Below, piece after piece: positions 1 through 8,973 of a DNA stretch of 38,133 bases. The notes below the pieces were generated by a model. The model was not told where the DNA came from and ran no database searches. It saw only the letters and a list, made by a program, of their open reading frames with translations. The position numbers were made by a program, and so were the translations under genes. The stretch's first letter is position 1, and every line of letters begins with the position of its first letter. Location: the NCBI GenBank assembly GCA_007117885.1, contig SKFS01000146.1:1-38133 (forward strand). Reading direction: 5' to 3'. The stretch is from Candidatus Izemoplasma sp. (GTDB lineage Bacteria; Bacillota_I; Bacilli_A; Izemoplasmatales; Izemoplasmataceae).

Positions 1-194
1 GCTGCTTTAAGCGCCATCTCTTGTGTGCCATCGCCTTCACTCGGCACATAAATTTGCCGAATACCAAGTTTCTCAATGACCGCCGCTTCTGTCCAAACGC
101 CCTTTGTTTTTGCGGCAATTTCTTTGGCTGTAAGTACTGTTTTAGGTAAATAAATGCCTGTACCTACAATCCCAACATGGTTATTGTGGCTCAT
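1..194 (-). CDS. 3-oxoacyl-ACP synthase III (FabH)-like / KASIII family, N-terminal part, truncated by window edge
   Basis: Manual reverse-strand translation from ATG at 194: MSHNNHVGIVGTGIYLPKTVLTAKEIAAKTKGVWTEAAVIEKLGIRQIYVPSEGDGTQEMALKAA, typical KASIII N-terminus; not in the ORF track because truncated. Confidence 0.82.
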   Translation of the reverse strand, partial: MSHNNHVGIVGTGIYLPKTVLTAKEIAAKTKGVWTEAAVIEKLGIRQIYVPSEGDGTQEMALKA

Positions 195-209
195 TATACC
201 ACTCCTCGA

Positions 210-929
210 TTATAATCTCATTCCACCGTTTACACTAAGCACATGCCCGGTAATATAAGTTGACTCATTGCTTGCTAAAAAGAGCGCTGCATCGGCGATT
301 TCTTTTGGTTCGCCAATGCGTTTTAACATCGTTAAGTTGGCAAACTGCTTAAGTAAATCTTCCGGCACAGTCTTTAAAATATCCGTCATAATATAACCCG
401 GAGCAATTGCGTTAACACGAACTGGAACGCCTTTACGAGCAAACTCTTTCGCCCATGTTTTAGCCAAACCAATCACACCGGCTTTTGTCGCAGCGTAATT
501 CGCTTGACCAATATTGCCATACTCACCCACAACACTCGATATGTTTATAATCGAACCGCCACCTTGCGTTTCCATATGAGGACCGATATGACGGGTTAAA
601 TTGAACACACCTTTTAAGTTAACATCCATAACAATATCCCATTGTTCATCGGTCATTTTACGCGTCATCGCATCTCTTGTAATCCCCGCATTGTTGACCA
701 ATATATCAATGCTTCCATAGTGATTAACAATTTCTTCAAAGAAGTCTTTACATGCCGCACTGTCGGTAACATTTAATATCTTACCGACGACATTTTCTTG
801 TTCGTACTTCAAAGGTTGCATGTCTACCGCAATAACTTTTGCGCCTTCTTGCGCATAGCGAACAGCGATAGCTTGCCCTAATCCTTGTGCGCCCCCTGTT
901 ACAATAGCAACTTTATCTTTTAAACGCAT
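210..929 (-). CDS. fabG: SDR-family 3-oxoacyl-ACP / acetoacetyl-CoA reductase (FabG/PhaB-like)
   Basis: TGGAQGLGQAIA cofactor motif, NNAGITRD, YAATKAG catalytic YxxxK, C-terminal ITGHVLSVNGGM. Confidence 0.92.
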   Translation of the reverse strand: MRLKDKVAIVTGGAQGLGQAIAVRYAQEGAKVIAVDMQPLKYEQENVVGKILNVTDSAACKDFFEEIVNHYGSIDILVNNAGITRDAMTRKMTDEQWDIVMDVNLKGVFNLTRHIGPHMETQGGGSIINISSVVGEYGNIGQANYAATKAGVIGLAKTWAKEFARKGVPVRVNAIAPGYIMTDILKTVPEDLLKQFANLTMLKRIGEPKEIADAALFLASNESTYITGHVLSVNGGMRL

Positions 930-931
930 TT

Positions 932-2140
932 CTACACTCTCCTTAATATCATTGCAGTACCCATGCCGCCACCAATACAGAGTGACGCTAAACCATACGT
1001 ACTATCACGTTTTATCATTTCATGCACTAAAGTGACGATAATCCGGTTGCCGCTAGCACCCACAGGATGACCTAAAGCAATCGCGCCACCATTGACATTC
1101 GTTTTTTCTTGTAATTGTTCTTTGGCGATTTGATACTTCTCTTCAAGTTCGTGTAAAACACCTAAGCTTTGTGCTGCAAATGCTTCATTTAACTCTAGCA
1201 AATCGATATCTTTTAACTGCACACCAGCATGGTTCAAAGCGTTATCGATCGCTGGTGTAGGTCCTAAGCCCATATAGTTTGGATCAACGCCACCCTGACC
1301 AATACCCACGACTTCCGCAAGCGGTGTTAAGTTGTATTTTTCAATGGCCTCTTCACTCGCAATAAGCATAAAACTCGCACCATCATTAATTCCTGAGGCA
1401 TTTCCAGCTGTCACAGAGCCATCTTTTTTAAACGCTGGACGTAAACTGTTTAACTTCTCAAAACTCGTCGTACGATTCGGGTACTCATCGGTATCGAAAA
1501 CAACACTACTCTTCCGTTCTTTAACCTCAATTGGCACAATCTCATCGACAAAACGCTTACGATCAAGCGCTGCAATTGCACGCGCTTGGCTTTCGATCGC
1601 AAAACGATCTTGTGCTTCACGGGTAATCCCGTACTTTTCAACGATGTTTTCAGCCGTAATTCCCATATGAATTGGATTGAAAGCATCCATCAAAGCATCA
1701 TCAATCATATGATCTTTCACAGCAAAGCCACCCATTTTTATCCCTGGACGGATTTTATCCGGTAAAATATAAGGTGCTTTCGACATCGATTCAGTTCCCC
1801 CAGCAATAATAAGATGATGCAATCCAGCTTGAATGCTTGTAAAGGCATTCATGACACTTTTCATCCCAGAACCACATACCATGTTCACTGCATACGCGGG
1901 AACATGATGGGGAATCCCCGCATGAATCGCAACTTGTCTTGCCACCCCTTGGCCTAATCCTGCAGGCAAGATGTTTCCCACAATTACCTCATCAATTTCG
2001 CCGCCATCAAGCGCCGTTTCAGCAAGAATATTCTTCACCACTTCAGCGCCAAACAAAGCTGGATGGACATTTTTTAGTGTCCCCATAAAAGAGCCGATTG
2101 CTGTCCGCTTTGCGGCCACTACATAAACTTTCTTCGTCAT
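932..2140 (-). CDS. Acetyl-CoA acetyltransferase (thiolase)
   Basis: VCGSGMKSV active-site Cys, NVNGGAIALGHPVGASGNRI, CIGGGMGTAMI thiolase signatures. Confidence 0.94.
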   Translation of the reverse strand: MTKKVYVVAAKRTAIGSFMGTLKNVHPALFGAEVVKNILAETALDGGEIDEVIVGNILPAGLGQGVARQVAIHAGIPHHVPAYAVNMVCGSGMKSVMNAFTSIQAGLHHLIIAGGTESMSKAPYILPDKIRPGIKMGGFAVKDHMIDDALMDAFNPIHMGITAENIVEKYGITREAQDRFAIESQARAIAALDRKRFVDEIVPIEVKERKSSVVFDTDEYPNRTTSFEKLNSLRPAFKKDGSVTAGNASGINDGASFMLIASEEAIEKYNLTPLAEVVGIGQGGVDPNYMGLGPTPAIDNALNHAGVQLKDIDLLELNEAFAAQSLGVLHELEEKYQIAKEQLQEKTNVNGGAIALGHPVGASGNRIIVTLVHEMIKRDSTYGLASLCIGGGMGTAMILRRV

Positions 2141-2190
2141 AGTTCCTCCTCTATTTAATTACAACTCAAGGTTGCATTATTAAGTCTGTC

Positions 2191-2219
2191 ATTATATACT
2201 AGATTTATGAACATGCTTT
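2191..2219 (-). promoter_or_regulatory. Candidate promoter of the thiolase operon
   Basis: Reverse strand TATAAT (2191-2196), 17-bp spacer, -35 position at 2214-2219 with weak consensus lying inside palindrome 1. Confidence 0.5.
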
Positions 2220-2259
2220 CATTTACTGAATATACGTTCATAAACTGAATACCTATTCA
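2208..2259. promoter_or_regulatory. Array of three TetR-type operator palindromes, TGAA-N6-TTCA (first copy TGAA-N6-TTCA with CATGCT centre)
   Basis: TGAACATGCTTTCA 2208-2221, TGAATATACGTTCA 2227-2240, TGAATACCTATTCA 2246-2259; start-to-start spacing 19 and 19 bp. Confidence 0.8.
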
Positions 2260-2268
2260 CCTTATAAT
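2240..2268 (+). promoter_or_regulatory. Candidate tetR promoter
   Basis: TATAAT 2263-2268, 17-bp spacer that contains palindrome 3; weak -35 ATAAAC 2240-2245. Confidence 0.45.
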
Positions 2269-2278
2269 TTATTTTAAC

Positions 2279-2292
2279 ATAAAACGCTTACA
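2279..2292 (-). promoter_or_regulatory. cre-like site (TGTAAGCGTTTTAT on minus strand)
   Basis: 12/14 match to the cre consensus TGWAANCGNTNWCA, between the tetR -10 and its start codon. Confidence 0.45.
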
Positions 2293-2320
2293 CTGTCAAT
2301 TACAATCAATGGAGGTTTTT

Positions 2321-2920
2321 ATGCATACACCGATTAGTGAACCGACAACGCGCAATGCTAAGGCAACATTTAACCATATTTTAGATGCTGCGATTGAGCT
2401 GTTTTATAAGGATGGCTACCATCGCACTACCGTAAACAACATCACGAAGCACGCAGGGGTCGCTGCCGGCACATTTTACCTCTACTTTCCGAGTAAACTC
2501 GCCCTTTACAAACACGTACTCATTACTTTTTCTCATAATATTCGTCGGGAAATTGCTGCAAAAGTCGCCGTAAAAGAAACTCGATATGAAAAAGAACGTG
2601 AGGGAATTAAAGCGTTTATCCTTCTAGCGAAAAAGCACCCACAAATGTACAATATCATTTATGAATCGTTATATATTGATCGCGCGTTATTCAAAGATTA
2701 TTATGAATCCTTTGCCTTACGCTATATCCGCGGCTTAAACGAATCGGTAAAAAACAAAGAAATCCGTGACATCGATACAGAAATAGTCAGCTATGTATTA
2801 ATGGGAATATCGAATTTCATCGGTTTAAAAGTCGTCTTAGATTTAGGCAACAATAATGATGATATCGACTATATTGTCGACCAAGTGATGGAACTGATTA
2901 AAGCCGGCCTTTTTAGATAA
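2321..2920 (+). CDS. TetR/AcrR-family transcriptional regulator
   Basis: N-terminal HTH: ILDAAIELFYKDGYHRTTVNNITKHAGVAAGTFYLYFPSK. Start moved from 2309 to 2321 because the ORF-track start overlaps the GGAGG RBS. Confidence 0.93.
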   Translation: MHTPISEPTTRNAKATFNHILDAAIELFYKDGYHRTTVNNITKHAGVAAGTFYLYFPSKLALYKHVLITFSHNIRREIAAKVAVKETRYEKEREGIKAFILLAKKHPQMYNIIYESLYIDRALFKDYYESFALRYIRGLNESVKNKEIRDIDTEIVSYVLMGISNFIGLKVVLDLGNNNDDIDYIVDQVMELIKAGLFR

Positions 2921-2952
2921 AAAACACTGCCTGTTCACTGCAGTGTTTTTTA
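2919..2952 (+). terminator. Rho-independent terminator after tetR
   Basis: AAAACACTGC-ctgttcact-GCAGTGTTTTTT. Confidence 0.85.
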
Positions 2953-3072
2953 ATGGTCGTCCTTAACACACATTATTTGCCTAAATATGGTTGTTTACTT
3001 CTTTTCTTTTTGATATTATATAATCAAGCTAAAACTTATTTTTGCATTGCCTTTTACTTAAGGTGGGGTACG

Positions 3073-5547
3073 ATGAATCGACTTAGAAAACAGTTTCTTG
3101 TCGTTTTGCTTGGTGTTGCTTTTACCGTAATCGCTTTTTCAGGGATTTACCTTTTCTCAACAAATTTACTTGAATCCCGACAAGAAGCGATTCTTTTGCT
3201 TGAAAGTGAAAAAGCAACCGAAGAGTTTAATCAATACTTCTATGCCGTTGAAACGATTCTTGATAACTTAACACTATACATCCATCATAATGCCGATGAG
3301 AGCGCTCTTTTAGATTATATGGTACGGATTGATAGTGACCATCCGATGATTGCTTCCTTATATCTAGGTAAACCCGATTTAACGATGGTGAATTCGACCG
3401 GATTTATCCCGCCACCCGGGTTTGATTTAACAACACGGTTATGGTATCAGGATGCTTTGAACAGTGACACTATTATTTACACGAATGCTTTTCTTAATGC
3501 CACAGAAGATCGCATGATTGTCACCGTGGCTAAAGCGGTATACAGGGATAACAACTTTATTGGCGTCATCGCAGCGGATATTGATATTCTTACACTCAAT
3601 GAACTCATCTCAACGAAAACCATCGGTGAGAGTGGCTTCGCCTTTCTGATTGACAGCAATCATCATTTGCTTGCAGCCCCGTCTTTTGAGACTTCACCGC
3701 TTGCTTTAATTAACGCTGAAACGATGGGATACCCGATTATTAATCATAACGGTGAATCCTTTCACTACCGTATCTCTGTTCGTGAGCAAACCGGTGTTTT
3801 AGTCAGTAGTCCAATAAAAGATGGAACGTATACGTTAAATGTTTTTATGGATAATAACGAGTATTACCAACAAACTCAAGTCTTCCTATGGGTCTTAATC
3901 ACCGTTGGATTCTTCTTTGTTTTATCAGGAAGCGGTTTATATGCGTACTACTTACGTTTTGTTAGGCGGCCCATCGATGCCTTGCTTGAGGATATCGACA
4001 CAATAGACATTGGTGAGAACACCGATTATCGTCTCTCACTCAATCCTAATAAAGGGTTTGTTGGCATTCGTAGAACGTTAAACAATGTCCTTTCGGCTTT
4101 AGCACTATTCCAGTCTAAAGTGCAAGAGACCAATCGCAAACTTCTCATTGAAAACCAGCGAGTGATTCGTTTAATGGAGTCAAATGCGGACATTGTGTTT
4201 GAAATTGATCGTAATCGTCGCTTTGTATCGGTCTTCGGCAAAGGCTTAAAGACGATTAACCATAATCCTGAAGATTTTATGGATAAGACTGTTTTAGACG
4301 TCTTTGGGGACGATGGGATCGAACGGGACAACCATTATCAAGAAGCCTTAAAAGGAAAGACAGTTCGCTATGAATGGCAATACCTTCTGGAAGATAACCG
4401 CGTCATTTATTTCTCAACGATTATTTCAGCAATCCGTGACCAACAAAAAGAGATTATCGGTGCCGTTGGCATCACCCGAGATATTACCGAGGAGAAGCAA
4501 AAACAGCAAGAAATCGAGCACTTAAGCTTTCATGATTATTTAACCGGCCTTCACAACCGACGCTATTTTTCCGAAGTGTTGTTAAGGTATGACACATCTC
4601 AATACTACCCTCTAGCCCTAATTAATATTGATGTTAATGGGCTAAAACTACTCAATGATGCCTTTGGTCACCAAACGGGTGATTTAGCACTGAAGAAGCT
4701 CGCCCAAACATTTAGTGATGTTTTTTCGCCGCATGGGGCAGTCTGCCGCATCGGTGGCGATGAGTTTGCCGTACTCATTCCAAACACCGATGAAGGCTTC
4801 ATCGAAACACTTAAGAAAAACATCCTAGACAAAGTTGCCAGCTTAAACATTCATAGTATTCAGTTATCGATTGCTTTAGGCTATGCCATCAAAGAATCTA
4901 GCCATACCTCGATTCAAGAAATGATGAACGAAGCTGAAAACAAAATGTATAAACAAAAGATTCTTGAAGGAAAAAGTGCTCGCAGCAATGCCATCCAAGC
5001 AATTCTTAACACCTTAACCCATAAATATGCCCTTGAAGAACGGCATTCAAAGCGTGTCGCAAACATATCCAAAGCGATTGGAAAAGCGCTGATGCTTAAA
5101 CACGATGAAATCAATGAACTCGTTCTTGCGGCGTCCGTCCACGACATCGGGAAAATTGCGATACCCGATGAGATACTCAATAAACCGAGTTTGTTAGATA
5201 AGGAAGAGTATGAAGTCATTAAAGCCCACACGGAAGCCGGCTATCAGATTTTACGTGCCGCTGATGAATATTCTAGTTTAGCTGAGGATGCGCTTTGTCA
5301 CCATGAGCACTATGATGGCAATGGGTATCCAAACCAACTCAAAGGCGAAGAAATTCCTTTGTTTTCAAGAATCATTGGTGTTGCCGATGCCTATGAAGCA
5401 ATGACTTCAGATCGGCCTTACCGTAAAGCACTATCAAAAGACAAAGCCATACAAGAATTGATTAAACATCGTGGTACACAATTCGATCCAAAAATCGTTG
5501 ATGTCTTTATCCACACTGTTTTGAAACAAGCCGACGAAGAACTATAA
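3073..5547 (+). CDS. Membrane dCache-PAS-GGDEF-HD-GYP protein (c-di-GMP synthesis/hydrolysis)
   Basis: N-terminal TM + extracytoplasmic sensor, second TM, PAS (ITRDITEEKQKQQEIE), RIGGDEFAVLIPN, HDIGK and HHEHYDGNGYP. Start 3073 preferred: RBS AGGTGGGG; the 2953 start lies in the preceding terminator. Confidence 0.93.
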   Translation: MNRLRKQFLVVLLGVAFTVIAFSGIYLFSTNLLESRQEAILLLESEKATEEFNQYFYAVETILDNLTLYIHHNADESALLDYMVRIDSDHPMIASLYLGKPDLTMVNSTGFIPPPGFDLTTRLWYQDALNSDTIIYTNAFLNATEDRMIVTVAKAVYRDNNFIGVIAADIDILTLNELISTKTIGESGFAFLIDSNHHLLAAPSFETSPLALINAETMGYPIINHNGESFHYRISVREQTGVLVSSPIKDGTYTLNVFMDNNEYYQQTQVFLWVLITVGFFFVLSGSGLYAYYLRFVRRPIDALLEDIDTIDIGENTDYRLSLNPNKGFVGIRRTLNNVLSALALFQSKVQETNRKLLIENQRVIRLMESNADIVFEIDRNRRFVSVFGKGLKTINHNPEDFMDKTVLDVFGDDGIERDNHYQEALKGKTVRYEWQYLLEDNRVIYFSTIISAIRDQQKEIIGAVGITRDITEEKQKQQEIEHLSFHDYLTGLHNRRYFSEVLLRYDTSQYYPLALINIDVNGLKLLNDAFGHQTGDLALKKLAQTFSDVFSPHGAVCRIGGDEFAVLIPNTDEGFIETLKKNILDKVASLNIHSIQLSIALGYAIKESSHTSIQEMMNEAENKMYKQKILEGKSARSNAIQAILNTLTHKYALEERHSKRVANISKAIGKALMLKHDEINELVLAASVHDIGKIAIPDEILNKPSLLDKEEYEVIKAHTEAGYQILRAADEYSSLAEDALCHHEHYDGNGYPNQLKGEEIPLFSRIIGVADAYEAMTSDRPYRKALSKDKAIQELIKHRGTQFDPKIVDVFIHTVLKQADEEL

Positions 5548-5548
5548 A

Positions 5549-5584
5549 AAAACAGCTTTCACTTCGTAAGTGAGAGCTGTTTTA
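5549..5584. terminator. Terminator between convergent genes
   Basis: AAAACAGCTtTCACTTcgtAAGTGAgAGCTGTTTTATTT. Confidence 0.85.
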
Positions 5585-5585
5585 T

Positions 5586-7034
5586 TTAGGTCGCTTTTAA
5601 CTCAATCGGTTTTGCAACGGGATGATCCACCCGAATTTTAGGTTTGAAATCAAGCCGTAAATACATAAAATATCCAAGAATAACAATCACAAAATTACTA
5701 ATTAACATAGCATACCATATACCACTACTACCTAAGTCTGTAAACTCGCGCATAAACAAAACTAAAGGAATTCTTAATCCCCATAACCGTAATACCGATA
5801 ACCAAAATGTATACTGAGTTTTTCCTGTGCCATTGTAGGTTCCAATAAATGCCTGAAACATCGCCATCAAGGGCAGTCCTAAAAGAATATAAAACATGTA
5901 TTCGCTCGCTAAGTTGAGCGCCTCGATATTATCAACAATAAACAACCCCGCTAACGGTCTTCGTACAAAGATAATCATTGTTGAACCCACCGCCATAATC
6001 GCCACCGATAAAACCATTGCTTTAACAAAGGCTTGTTTCGCTCGCTGAGGATTTAAAGCGCCGATATTTTGACCAATATAAGCACTTAATACTGCGCCAA
6101 TCGCCATCACAGGGTGAAGAATAATCGATAAGATGCGGTTACCGACTCCAAATGCCGCCACCGTATTACGGCCAAAGCTATAAATAACACCGTTCATGAC
6201 ACCAAACCCAACCGCAGTAATCGCTTGGCCTACAGAGGCGGGAATGGCCGTTTTAAGAATATCCTTCACAACATAGCCCTCTAAAACGCTATAGCGTAAA
6301 TCAATCGTAATCCCATCGGCAGAAAAAAACAAATAATAAAACGCAAGGGGCATAACGACGGCATTGGCGATCAGGGTAGCGTAAGCAGCACCCGGAACAC
6401 CTAAATTGAACGTCATAATCAAAATCGGTGACAAGATAATATTAAGACCAATTGCCGAGCCACTTATAATAACCGGTGTCACCGTATCACCACTTGCTTG
6501 TCGTATCGCCATAAAAGCAAAGAATACAAACAATAGCGGCAACTCAAACGCACGGATACGTAAATAGCGTACACTATTTTCAAAAACAAATTGATCGGCT
6601 AAACTAGCACTCGGATCAACACCCATTAAACGAATAATCAGCGGTGAACCTAAGTAACTAAGCAATGTCAGTAACCCACCTAGAAAAAGCGATAAAATAA
6701 TTAGTTGAGTCGCATAGCGTTTGGCATCTTCAAGTTGCTGTGAACCGACAAATTGACTAATCAATGCCGTGCCAGCGACACTTAATCCCATCCCTAAAGA
6801 GAGAAACGTAAAGACGACCGGAAACGTAAGCTGAATGGCTGCAACAGCGTCAACACCCGCTCCTTGAATACGACCAACAAAAAACATATCAATAATATCA
6901 TGAAATGTTTTTAAGAAGTTGTTTAACATTAAAGGAATAGCCAGGATAATTAATCCTTTGTAAATGTTTGAATCCTTTAATATCATGTATCTTTTTTGAT
7001 CATCTTTAGTCACAATTTTCACCTGCCGAAACAA
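5586..7034 (-). CDS. MATE family efflux transporter
   Basis: 12-TM pattern, IPLMLNNFLKTFHDIIDMFFVGRI, two homologous halves; true start may be the internal Met near 6986. Confidence 0.92.
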   Translation of the reverse strand: MFRQVKIVTKDDQKRYMILKDSNIYKGLIILAIPLMLNNFLKTFHDIIDMFFVGRIQGAGVDAVAAIQLTFPVVFTFLSLGMGLSVAGTALISQFVGSQQLEDAKRYATQLIILSLFLGGLLTLLSYLGSPLIIRLMGVDPSASLADQFVFENSVRYLRIRAFELPLLFVFFAFMAIRQASGDTVTPVIISGSAIGLNIILSPILIMTFNLGVPGAAYATLIANAVVMPLAFYYLFFSADGITIDLRYSVLEGYVVKDILKTAIPASVGQAITAVGFGVMNGVIYSFGRNTVAAFGVGNRILSIILHPVMAIGAVLSAYIGQNIGALNPQRAKQAFVKAMVLSVAIMAVGSTMIIFVRRPLAGLFIVDNIEALNLASEYMFYILLGLPLMAMFQAFIGTYNGTGKTQYTFWLSVLRLWGLRIPLVLFMREFTDLGSSGIWYAMLISNFVIVILGYFMYLRLDFKPKIRVDHPVAKPIELKAT

Positions 7035-7084
7035 TTATACCATAGAAAAAAATAAATAGTTAGACTATGCCTAACTTTTTTTAA

Positions 7085-7121
7085 AAAAAGCAAAAAAGGT
7101 CCGCTACCTAGGTTTCGGACC
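7085..7121 (-). terminator. Terminator whose 5' stem is the end of the upstream CDS
   Basis: Minus strand GGTCCG-aaacctaggtag-CGGACCTTTTTTG; stop TAG (7104-7106) lies in the loop. Confidence 0.75.
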
Positions 7122-8225
7122 ATAATATTGATAATACCGAGTCTTAATGTTTCCGTTAAACAACACCCGTGTTCGATCGGCCCGCTTACGCAGCAACCCT
7201 TCTACACCCGGATACGACGTTAATAAATAAAAAGAAAACGTTGTTAAATGCCGAAACGTGTCGCCGATGCGCTTGTATAAAACCTCTGCATCCTCCTTTG
7301 TTTCTAAACGTTGTCCATACGGGGGATTCGTAATAATAATCCCGTAGTCTTTGTCAAAAGAAAAATCTTGAAAATCACTAAAGGAAAAATCAATCACATC
7401 CTCCACGCCGGCCTCAAGCGCATTTTCTTTTGCAACAGATAGCACATTGGCGTCGATATCACTCGCATAGATTTTTCCTTCAATGTCCTGATTTATCGCT
7501 TTAAAAGCCTCTTTCTTCTGTACTATAAAACGGCTTTTATCAACCCAAGGAAAACTTAAAAATGCAAACTCACGGTTTAATCCAGGCGCGATATTCTTGG
7601 CAATCATTGCTGCCTCAATGGCGATGGTTCCCGAGCCACAAAAGGGATCATATAAAACACGGCTTGCCTCATAAAAACTCAACAAAACCAATGCCGCCGC
7701 TAAGGTTTCTTTTATCGGAGCTTCGCCTTGTTTTAAACGATAACCCCGCTTATGTAACGCCTCACCACTCGTGTCGAGCAAACATTCGACTTGATCATTA
7801 AGCAGTTCGATTGATAGCCGATAATACTCGCCTTCTTCTTGAAATGTGTTCTTTTGATAAGCACCCTTAAGGTTTTCAATTAGCGCTTTTTTTGAGATAG
7901 TTTGGATATCACGCAAACTATAAAGCTTTGACTTCTGGCTTTTAGCCAAAATATGGTACTTCCCTTCAGAACTCAAATAGTTCTTTAAGGGAAGCTGCTT
8001 AACAAACTCAAACAGTTCATCATAGGTCCTCACTCTCCCTTGACCAATGACAATGTAAATACGGTCTGCAGTTCGAAGATGCAGGTTTGCTAAAAAAAGC
8101 GCTGATTCATCCCCCGTAAAATAGATTTTCCCGTTCGTGCTCTGAGTAACGGTTAAACCGAGGGCGTGCATCTCTCTTTTCAAAATCGCTTCGATACCAA
8201 ATGCACAACTCGCAACATAATTCAT
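7104..8225 (-). CDS. THUMP-domain class I RNA methyltransferase (RlmL/YpsC-like)
   Basis: THUMP N-terminus, DPFCGSGTIAIEAA, IITNPPYGQR. Confidence 0.93.
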   Translation of the reverse strand: MNYVASCAFGIEAILKREMHALGLTVTQSTNGKIYFTGDESALFLANLHLRTADRIYIVIGQGRVRTYDELFEFVKQLPLKNYLSSEGKYHILAKSQKSKLYSLRDIQTISKKALIENLKGAYQKNTFQEEGEYYRLSIELLNDQVECLLDTSGEALHKRGYRLKQGEAPIKETLAAALVLLSFYEASRVLYDPFCGSGTIAIEAAMIAKNIAPGLNREFAFLSFPWVDKSRFIVQKKEAFKAINQDIEGKIYASDIDANVLSVAKENALEAGVEDVIDFSFSDFQDFSFDKDYGIIITNPPYGQRLETKEDAEVLYKRIGDTFRHLTTFSFYLLTSYPGVEGLLRKRADRTRVLFNGNIKTRYYQYYGPKPR

Positions 8226-8300
8226 TTTCTCACCTTCTCGTAATCATTTTACCACAATTCACGCGATATCGACTATAATGTTAATGAAGGAGTGGATACC

Positions 8301-8906
8301 ATGGATTTTTTTGATGTTTACGCACTTATCACACTCGCGACATTTTATACATTGCTAATGAGTAAATCACTACTGCAACATAAACGAGGCAATCCTGTCA
8401 TATCTCTTGGAAAATCTAAAAATGGCTTTGCGAAGTACCTTGAACTCTTCTTTTATCTAGGCTTAGTATTTTTAACGTATCTCGTCATTATTGGGGCTTA
8501 TCAAATGAAGTTTTTCGGCGTCTTAGAGCTCTTTGTCCTTTTTAATACTTTGCCCACGCGGATACTAGCCTTTGTCCTACAAAATACCGCCATCGTTTTA
8601 TTTGCATTTGCCTTAGCGAGTTTCAAAGACGCTTGGCGCATCGGTGTTGATTATCATCAAAACCAGACTTTAGTAACAGAAGGGATTTTTAAGTACACAC
8701 GCAATCCAACTTACATTGCCATGAACTTGCTTTTCATCAGTTACTTTTTACTCTATGCAAACTTCTTCTTTTTAGGTTCAATGCTCTTCATTATCTTCGC
8801 CTTTCATCACCAAATCAAGAAAGAGGAGATTCTTTTAGAAAATGTCTTTAAAGATGACTACCTGCTTTACAAAAAACACACGCCGCGATATTTTTTTAAA
8901 AAATAA
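8301..8906 (+). CDS. Isoprenylcysteine carboxyl methyltransferase-family membrane protein
   Basis: Multi-TM, LVTEGIFKYTRNPTYIAMNLLFISY, HHQIKKEEILLENVFKDDYLLYKKHTPRYF. Confidence 0.82.
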   Translation: MDFFDVYALITLATFYTLLMSKSLLQHKRGNPVISLGKSKNGFAKYLELFFYLGLVFLTYLVIIGAYQMKFFGVLELFVLFNTLPTRILAFVLQNTAIVLFAFALASFKDAWRIGVDYHQNQTLVTEGIFKYTRNPTYIAMNLLFISYFLLYANFFFLGSMLFIIFAFHHQIKKEEILLENVFKDDYLLYKKHTPRYFFKK

Positions 8907-8973
8907 CCAATAAAAACGCACATTCAATGGTTATACTAGTGAAGGTGCCTTTTAGTAGGATAGAGGTGACACC

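Noticed and set aside
1332-1670. Plus-strand 112-aa ORF and the overlapping minus ORF 1450-1686
   Set aside because: Shadow ORFs inside the thiolase CDS with no RBS and composition typical of antisense reading
2953-3072. N-terminal extension of the GGDEF/HD-GYP ORF
   Set aside because: The start codon is in the tail of the tetR terminator; a good RBS precedes ATG 3073
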